Shown: positions 52,495-57,848 of the stretch, one piece after another
How positions within the stretch are numbered: the stretch's first letter is position 1
How the letters are laid out: the number at the start of each line of letters is the position of its first letter
NCBI GenBank assembly: GCA_017433405.1
Contig: JAFRHH010000046.1
Location: 1-57,848 of the forward strand
Reading direction: 5' to 3'
From: Clostridia bacterium
GTDB taxonomy: Bacteria > Bacillota > Clostridia > Christensenellales > Aristaeellaceae
Length of the DNA stretch: 57,848 nt
Program-made: the position numbers and the translations under genes
The notes under the pieces: generated by a model
Database searches by the model: none
The model's input: the letters and a program-made list of their open reading frames with translations, nothing else
Told to the model about the DNA's origin: nothing

Positions 52495-55167
52495 TTACTG
52501 ATCAGGCGACTGACCCGCGCCATCCGGGCTTTCCACGTCTTCCGGTTCTTCCGCTTCTTCCGCGCCTTTCTCGCCGCTTAAGTCCGAAATCGCTTCCTTT
52601 ATGGAAATCAGGCCGTCGTTCTGATACGAATACTTATCCTTTCCGCCAACCATCTCGTGATCGGACAGAAATTGATTGATCGCCCTGCAGAAAGGCTCTG
52701 TAAAGGATCCGTCCAGTTCGATTAAAGGTTCAGCGACAGCATAGGCCGTTGAAAATTCCTGAAGCTTTTCGTTCAGCGTCTCCGCATCACGCATCATGGC
52801 TTTCAGCAGCTCTTCCGGCTTCAGCTCTGCCCGCTCGCCTCCCAGATTTCTGTAAATGATATCGAGCCTGTTGGAAACCCACTTGATATTATGCTTTACG
52901 CTCTGAAAAATGCCGTCGCCGGACAAATCCGGCCTGGGCTGAGGATTTGTCGCCTCTTCCTGAACCGTATGGAGCAGGTATTCCCGCACATTCTCCAGCG
53001 CTGCGCGATCTTCGTCCCCGTCTGCCAGTTGATCCGCTTCTTCCGCCTTTCGCACAGCTTCATTCGCTTCCGTTTCTTCGCCGGGCGCTTCCTCATCGGG
53101 CGCTTCTTCACCTGGTGCTTCCTCCGGCAACTTTGCGTTCAGTTCGCCAAAGAGCATCAGCGTCATCAGCTTGTCCTCTTCCGTCTTCCGAAGAAACGCA
53201 ACAATATCCTGGACGCAGCCGGAATCCGGAACATCTCCGTTTTCCTTCTCCGCCTTTTCGTACTGCTGTTCGTAGTATTTCATCAGCTGCCTGAATTCGG
53301 ACCCCATATCGTCAACGCTTTTGATGGCATTTGTGAATGCAAACTCTTCCTGCTCCTCCGCGTTTTCGGAATCGCTGGAAAATCTTTTGAAAACGCTGAG
53401 GGCCAGTTCAAAATCATTATTCTCCTCAAGTCCCTCCGCCTTCTTGTCATCCTCAGTGTACTGCTTCATATACAGGGCCTGATATACAAGCTTTTTCATG
53501 CGGGTCCAGGCGGGCTCATCCTGTCCGTCCGGGCAGAAGACAATTTTAATTGGCAGGCTTGCTTCGTTTGTGCCATTTTCGAAACGGTAATCCGGATTCA
53601 GAAGCTTAACGGTCACCGCTCCTTCATCAAAATCACGCTCCGCGAGTGTTCCCGTCACGAACCACTCGCACTGGGATGAATCAGCATCCTCCAGAAGAAT
53701 GGTATAATGACGCGAATTCTCAGCGTCCTGACTCTCTGAGGATTCAGTGCTGATCCGAATCATCTTTTCGATGTCCTGATTGTCAAAAAAAGGAATGTTC
53801 CCGGCGAAGGGTTCCTCCCAACGGGGCGACGGGATCACCTTCGGCTCAACAACAAGGATTCCCGGCTTAACATCTTCCGCAAAGACATACCCCGGACTCA
53901 GCTGAATCAGATCGCTTGTGATTTCATATTGCCCGGCGTGAATCCATTCCTCTGCGCTGTCCGCATTGAGCGTGAAGATATCGCTGCTCTGGGCGTTCCC
54001 GACGGATGTCTTGACAGAAATCTTCACCCTTCCGCGCCAGTCCTCCCCGTCATAAACAGCCGTTTTTGCGTCCGGACTGATCATAATTTCCGTTACTTCG
54101 ACCGGCTTTGGCGTTTGCGTAGGTACAGGCGTGGGCGTGGCCGTTGGTGCCGGCGTCGGTTCCACCGTCGGGGACGCGGTCGGTGTTGCCGTAGGCGCAG
54201 CCGTCGGTGTTGCTGTAGGGGTAGCCGTCGGTGTTGCCGTGGGGGTGGCCGTCGGCGTCGCCGTGGGGGTAGCCGTCGGCGTCGCCGTGGGCGTGGCTGT
54301 CGGCGTGGCCGTGGGGGTGACCGTAGGTGTCGCTGTGGGCGTGGCCGTCGTTGTCGCCGTGGGCGTGGCCGTTGGTATTGCCGCGGTCGTCGCCGCAGGT
54401 GATGCAGTCAGCATCGGCGCAGGCGCTTCCGTTAGCACAGTCGCGGACTCTGCGGCATTTTCACCGTCTTCCTTCTGGCCGTTCAGGAAAGGGAATGAGA
54501 ATAAATCCAGTCCGTTCAGAATCTTTGTCGCAGCCCAGGTTCCGGCGATCAGCGCAAGCGCCGCGGCAATGGCCAGAAAAATTCTGCCGACCCTTTTCCC
54601 CCCTGCGGCTTCCGTCCTGACGCCAGCGCCCCGGTATTCCCTGTTTCTCGGCATAGCTGGATAAGGAATCCCCGTGATGGTCATCTTCGGACGTCCTACC
54701 CCGTCTCGGAAGAGGATCGGATCGTCCGCCAGCTGCTCAGCCAGGATGCCAAGATTTCCTTCGCCGGCGTCATAGACCCTGTAAACCGTATTGTTGGCCT
54801 CAAAGGATTTAATCAGCGGGAGACAGCGCTGCTGTCTGCTGCTCAGGAAAAGCTTCTTCGCTTCCTCAACGCTTTCCGGATGCTTTACGACCGATGTTTC
54901 CTCATGCCCGGAAATCCGCCCCATGGTCACATAGGGCAGGAATTCCTCCAGGATCACGCGCCGTTCCGTATCCTCCTCGATCGCGGCGTAGAACTGAGCC
55001 TGCCGGTTGGACGTCAGAACAACTCCGACCAGATACTGATCCAGTCTGAAGCCCAAAGGCAGGGCTCGTTCTGATTCCTGATGTTTGGAAAGATCAAATC
55101 CACAGTTGGGACACTTATCCTTCCATCGGAGAGGTCTACCACATCTCGGACAGTACTGCATGCTCAC
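52495..55167 (-). CDS. Zinc-ribbon pseudokinase with Thr-Pro stalk and ectodomain (EssB-like layout)
   Basis: The 890-residue protein begins with a zinc ribbon (Cys 6, 9, 19, 22) and a partial kinase N-lobe (about 33-150) that aligns with the active kinase of this locus: LVGVVLTSNRQAQFYAA replaces the glycine loop, and ERRVILEEFLP has Leu where that kinase has Lys 75. The C-lobe with HRD and DFG is missing. One membrane helix (196-216) leads to a Thr-Ala-Thr-Pro repeat stalk (about 265-370), a mixed beta region and an acidic helical end. GTG at 55167 is preferred for its GAGGT spacing; ATG at 55161 is possible. Pseudokinase, single helix and ectodomain are the layout of EssB/YukC, which is otherwise absent. 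Confidence 0.8.
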   Translation of the reverse strand: MSMQYCPRCGRPLRWKDKCPNCGFDLSKHQESERALPLGFRLDQYLVGVVLTSNRQAQFYAAIEEDTERRVILEEFLPYVTMGRISGHEETSVVKHPESVEEAKKLFLSSRQQRCLPLIKSFEANNTVYRVYDAGEGNLGILAEQLADDPILFRDGVGRPKMTITGIPYPAMPRNREYRGAGVRTEAAGGKRVGRIFLAIAAALALIAGTWAATKILNGLDLFSFPFLNGQKEDGENAAESATVLTEAPAPMLTASPAATTAAIPTATPTATTTATPTATPTVTPTATPTATPTATPTATPTATPTATPTATPTATPTATPTAAPTATPTASPTVEPTPAPTATPTPVPTQTPKPVEVTEIMISPDAKTAVYDGEDWRGRVKISVKTSVGNAQSSDIFTLNADSAEEWIHAGQYEITSDLIQLSPGYVFAEDVKPGILVVEPKVIPSPRWEEPFAGNIPFFDNQDIEKMIRISTESSESQDAENSRHYTILLEDADSSQCEWFVTGTLAERDFDEGAVTVKLLNPDYRFENGTNEASLPIKIVFCPDGQDEPAWTRMKKLVYQALYMKQYTEDDKKAEGLEENNDFELALSVFKRFSSDSENAEEQEEFAFTNAIKSVDDMGSEFRQLMKYYEQQYEKAEKENGDVPDSGCVQDIVAFLRKTEEDKLMTLMLFGELNAKLPEEAPGEEAPDEEAPGEETEANEAVRKAEEADQLADGDEDRAALENVREYLLHTVQEEATNPQPRPDLSGDGIFQSVKHNIKWVSNRLDIIYRNLGGERAELKPEELLKAMMRDAETLNEKLQEFSTAYAVAEPLIELDGSFTEPFCRAINQFLSDHEMVGGKDKYSYQNDGLISIKEAISDLSGEKGAEEAEEPEDVESPDGAGQSPDQ
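54120..54378. repeat. 12-bp minisatellite encoding (Thr-Ala-Thr-Pro)n
   Basis: A run of 12-base units related to GCCGTGGGCGTG (plus strand) encodes the Thr/Ala/Pro stalk of the pseudokinase protein. Third-base differences between units show that it is not freshly expanded, but the copy number is likely to vary between strains. It is not a CRISPR array. Confidence 0.8.
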
Positions 55168-55219
55168 GGTCTGCACCTCACTGCTGCGTTTCCCTTAATC
55201 TGTCAGTTAAAGAAACTGG

Positions 55220-57848
55220 TCAGTCTTCCGGCATCGGGTATTTCCGCTGTCTGTTGAAGTAGAAATCTCTGATCGCCTTCTGCTCCTCATCCAGCTGGAA
55301 GGAATTATGCAGCATCTCAACCGGAATATTAGCTTCCACATAAGCGCTGACCCAGTATCCGTAGAAGGCCCTTTCCGCTTCCGCAACAGAATCTCCGGCT
55401 TCTCTGAATTCTTCCATGGAGAATCCCTTCGTCTGCGTCCTGAGAATCGTAACCTTCTGGCCGGCCAGATCCACCCCTTCCGCCGGATGGAAGACGGATT
55501 CGATCTTACCGTTCGCCAATCGCAGATCCACTTCGCCGATATGGAAGGCGCAGGAAGCAACCAGCGGAACCGTCACACCGCGCAGCAGCTCTTCCTCCGT
55601 ATAGAGGCCCGCCATCAGCCATTCAGGGAAATCCCGGTTCGTATGGGCTGTTGTATGGGTCGTTCCCATAGCATACGCGTCCAGAGTCAGCTTTCCGCTG
55701 GCCGGGCTCTTCTCCACGGTCATCGTCTTATCGATCTGGTTGCCGGAAAGATCCGTCGCAACGATACGGACAGTGCTTCCCTCCTCCAGCTGCGCCTTTC
55801 TGGCGGCGAATACGGTGAATCCGTCCCGCTTACGGTTGGAAACCTTCTCGCCATCCACATATACCTCCACGCTGGATCCGGGCTCCGCGATGCCGGGAAT
55901 AACCCAGTTGTCCTCTGTGATGACGGGCATGGTAATGATCAGACCGTCCGCTTTGTCATCATAATAGAAGGTGTACTCGGTTGATCCGATCAGGTCGTCA
56001 TACTTGGCCGCGGTCAGAATATCCTTGTCGTCCGGGAAGACATTGGTATCCACAATGAAGGAATATTCCCCCGTACTGGCCTGCGCCCAGGTGCCGGAGG
56101 CCGTTGTCGTATCGGAATTCCTCGTAAGTCCGCGGCCGTCGGCCGTCAGGTCCGTATGAATCAGTTCCCAGCCTGTGCCGGTAATCGTAATGCGAATCTG
56201 CTGAGGCCTTTCCGACATGTCGATCCGCTCCTGGCTGCCGGCAATCCGGATCGGCTCCACCAGGATTTCGATCGGCGCACCTGTGGACTGTCCAATATCA
56301 AAGTTGGTTTGGGTGACATTGCAAACCAGGTCCGTATATTCCATGCTCAGCGCACCGGCTCCGGAATGAATCAGCTGCGGATTGCTGCCGCTGTTCCACT
56401 CCACGGGTCTGGTCACATTAAAGGCAGAATAGTCGCGCACGTCAAAGAATTCTTCCGTGTTAACTTTCACCGTCTCGCTGAACTGAATGTACTCCAGTCG
56501 TCCAGCCTCCGGTACATGGAAGGTAACCTCCATATCCCGGTTCAGGAAGGACGCGATGGAATCTTCAATCTGCGGATTCTGGCTGTCAAAGTGGATCGGG
56601 ATTTCAATAGAGGCAGGATTCCTTCCCTCCGCTCCGCGGTCTTCCAGGTTGGAAGCGTCCGCGTAAGCCAGGACAATCGTCAGATCCGTGTTATGCGCGA
56701 GTGATATGGAGCCTTCGCCGCCTTCCGCCGTCAGCACACCACCGGAGCTGATGTTCAGGTTCATCGTGCCGGTGTACTGAGCCGGCGTCAGATCGTAGTT
56801 GCTGAACCTGGTTCCGGAAATTCTGCCAGTGATCGTCTCATTGCCGACAGTCACATTGATCAATTCTCCAGGTTCTCCGCTGACATCCATTGTTCTGGCG
56901 CTCTGATTCTGATTCGGTCCGAAGCGATAGACATCCGCGTAGCTCACAACTGAATCCGCGCTGAGCACAGTGACGCTTGTTGTCTCATTCTTCAACGGGA
57001 TGACTGGATATCTTTCAATGACGTTCAATCCCAGCGCTACATACTGCGGATCCGCACTTTCGTCAATGACACCGCTCATGCCGTCTGCCTCATTGATACT
57101 CTCTTCAAGATACTTGAAGTTACTCGTATCATTCAGCACAACCCAGATTGGATAGGTTCCCGCATTGATGATCTCTGTTACGCTGGCTCCGGAAGAATTA
57201 TGGAAATCAAGACTGATTTCTTGAGCTTCGCCTGGACCATTGAGTATGAAATCGTCTATTTTAGGAGGGGCTACCAGTTCTTTGATATCTGAAGACACCG
57301 TTTGAGCCTTTGTCTTGGCCGTTATTATAAAATAATGATGCGGTGATTTTACTTCGGCGTCGTTGATTCCGGTTCTCTTCACCCAATCCTCGTGGTCATA
57401 ATCCGTATAGACTTTATGTCCGGCATCTTCATCATTTCCATCTTCTGAAATTGTGACAGACAATATTTCTGCCTTGTGAACAGTCAAGTTTTTTATCAAC
57501 AATTTTTCTGATTTCAGTTGGAAATTCTTTGCACCATGTTCTGTCAGTTTCCATATAACACTATAACTACCAATTCCACTTTCTGTCATAGGATTGGCAT
57601 CAATCATCTCGCCACTTGCCGTCTGATCAAATTCATATTCAGGCTTAGACTCAGACCACCCAGAGTCTACAGTTTTATTATCATTCAGCGTAAGGTCAAT
57701 GGTATCACTCGAATCAGAAGGATCGGTATCTTCTGTTTTGACAGTTATAATATTGATTAATTCTTCCCTTGAAATATCATATGTTTTAATCTGATCCGCC
57801 CAGTCATTCCTATTATAGTACGTATGGTTATAGGTAAGTTCCGCAGAA
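55220..57848 (-). CDS. Large Ig-like surface protein, 5' end outside the window
   Basis: The frame stays open to the right edge, so the start is missing; about 875 residues are visible. They are rich in beta strands, Thr, Asn and Asp with Ig/cadherin-like motifs (GIAEPGSSVEVYVDGEK, IVATDLSGNQIDKT), and resemble the ectodomain modules of the kinase encoded downstream. The last 120 residues change to a mixed alpha/beta domain ending FNRQRKYPMPED with no anchor or sorting motif. A methionine at 57607 is only an internal codon. The gene lies 52 bases upstream of the pseudokinase gene in the same direction, so it probably belongs to the locus as a surface partner or ligand of the kinase. Confidence 0.72.
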   Translation of the reverse strand, partial: SAELTYNHTYYNRNDWADQIKTYDISREELINIITVKTEDTDPSDSSDTIDLTLNDNKTVDSGWSESKPEYEFDQTASGEMIDANPMTESGIGSYSVIWKLTEHGAKNFQLKSEKLLIKNLTVHKAEILSVTISEDGNDEDAGHKVYTDYDHEDWVKRTGINDAEVKSPHHYFIITAKTKAQTVSSDIKELVAPPKIDDFILNGPGEAQEISLDFHNSSGASVTEIINAGTYPIWVVLNDTSNFKYLEESINEADGMSGVIDESADPQYVALGLNVIERYPVIPLKNETTSVTVLSADSVVSYADVYRFGPNQNQSARTMDVSGEPGELINVTVGNETITGRISGTRFSNYDLTPAQYTGTMNLNISSGGVLTAEGGEGSISLAHNTDLTIVLAYADASNLEDRGAEGRNPASIEIPIHFDSQNPQIEDSIASFLNRDMEVTFHVPEAGRLEYIQFSETVKVNTEEFFDVRDYSAFNVTRPVEWNSGSNPQLIHSGAGALSMEYTDLVCNVTQTNFDIGQSTGAPIEILVEPIRIAGSQERIDMSERPQQIRITITGTGWELIHTDLTADGRGLTRNSDTTTASGTWAQASTGEYSFIVDTNVFPDDKDILTAAKYDDLIGSTEYTFYYDDKADGLIITMPVITEDNWVIPGIAEPGSSVEVYVDGEKVSNRKRDGFTVFAARKAQLEEGSTVRIVATDLSGNQIDKTMTVEKSPASGKLTLDAYAMGTTHTTAHTNRDFPEWLMAGLYTEEELLRGVTVPLVASCAFHIGEVDLRLANGKIESVFHPAEGVDLAGQKVTILRTQTKGFSMEEFREAGDSVAEAERAFYGYWVSAYVEANIPVEMLHNSFQLDEEQKAIRDFYFNRQRKYPMPED

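Noticed and set aside
54120-54378. CRISPR-like regular repeats
   Set aside because: The units are 12 bases, contiguous, without spacers, and inside a coding frame; no cas genes are present.
54131-54664. Val-Gly-Val-Ala repeat protein on the plus strand
   Set aside because: It is the reverse reading of the Thr-Ala-Thr-Pro minisatellite in the pseudokinase gene and has no ribosome site.

Overview
The window looks like a chromosomal segment of a moderately GC-rich Bacillota (Clostridia), probably an anaerobic, fibre-degrading gut or rumen bacterium. The basis is a set of sugar ABC transporters without their own ATPase, DUF5696 and YIP1 proteins in a carbohydrate operon, a secreted GH5 cellulase, xylulokinase, NrdR, AGGAGG-type ribosome sites, consensus sigma-A promoters and a Gram-positive type VII secretion (ESX/Ess) locus. 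The genus assignment is not proven. No rRNA, tRNA, CRISPR array or insertion sequence was seen, and no gene-free stretch exceeds 300 bases.

Layout, left to right. 1-1.4 kb: the 3' part of a frame in which an old-yellow-enzyme fragment runs directly into a beta-helix adhesin-like protein. 1.5-5.5 kb (minus): a three-gene ABC importer of the ferric-iron/AfuABC type, with a stem-loop after the binding protein gene. 5.8-9.2 kb (minus): a small conserved protein, a GlsB/YeaQ-type membrane protein, nrdR, xylulokinase and a HAD phosphatase. xylB-nrdR-glsB look like one unit behind a perfect sigma-A promoter. 9.5-11.6 kb (plus): 5-formyl-THF cyclo-ligase and a sugar-binding lipoprotein-like SBP. 11.8-23.7 kb (minus): an eight-gene, 12-kb operon encoding a giant CBM-fused SBP, two permeases, a beta-propeller/TPR protein, YIP1, DUF5696 and two more permeases, bounded by a consensus promoter and a large terminator. 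24-25.2 kb (plus): a divergent GH5 endoglucanase. These genes fit uptake and breakdown of plant glycans. 25.2-30.5 kb: a visibly more AT-rich stretch with an AAA/PD-(D/E)XK protein, a secreted repeat protein, a zinc-ribbon membrane protein and a YugP-like metallopeptidase.

30.5 kb to the right edge (all minus): a type VII secretion locus. In transcription order it reads: Ig-like surface protein (cut by the window edge), zinc-ribbon pseudokinase with one TM and a Thr-Pro stalk, PP2C phosphatase, zinc-ribbon Ser/Thr kinase with about 1,190 extracellular residues of Ig-like repeats, VWA/peptidoglycan-binding/FHA protein, FHA protein, EsaB/YukD ubiquitin-like protein, EssC ATPase, a WXG protein with ten 23-residue tandem repeats, a small helical partner, an 808-residue Thr/Ser-tailed substrate candidate, a TPR protein and three WXG100 proteins. 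EssA, EssB and EsaA are not recognisable. The pseudokinase has the EssB layout and may replace it. Kinase, phosphatase and FHA proteins together resemble the threonine-phosphorylation switch of type VI secretion. Five copies of a D-x-P-T motif in the two FHA proteins, three of them spaced exactly 30 residues, are good candidates for the phospho-acceptor sites. This is the most interesting part of the window.
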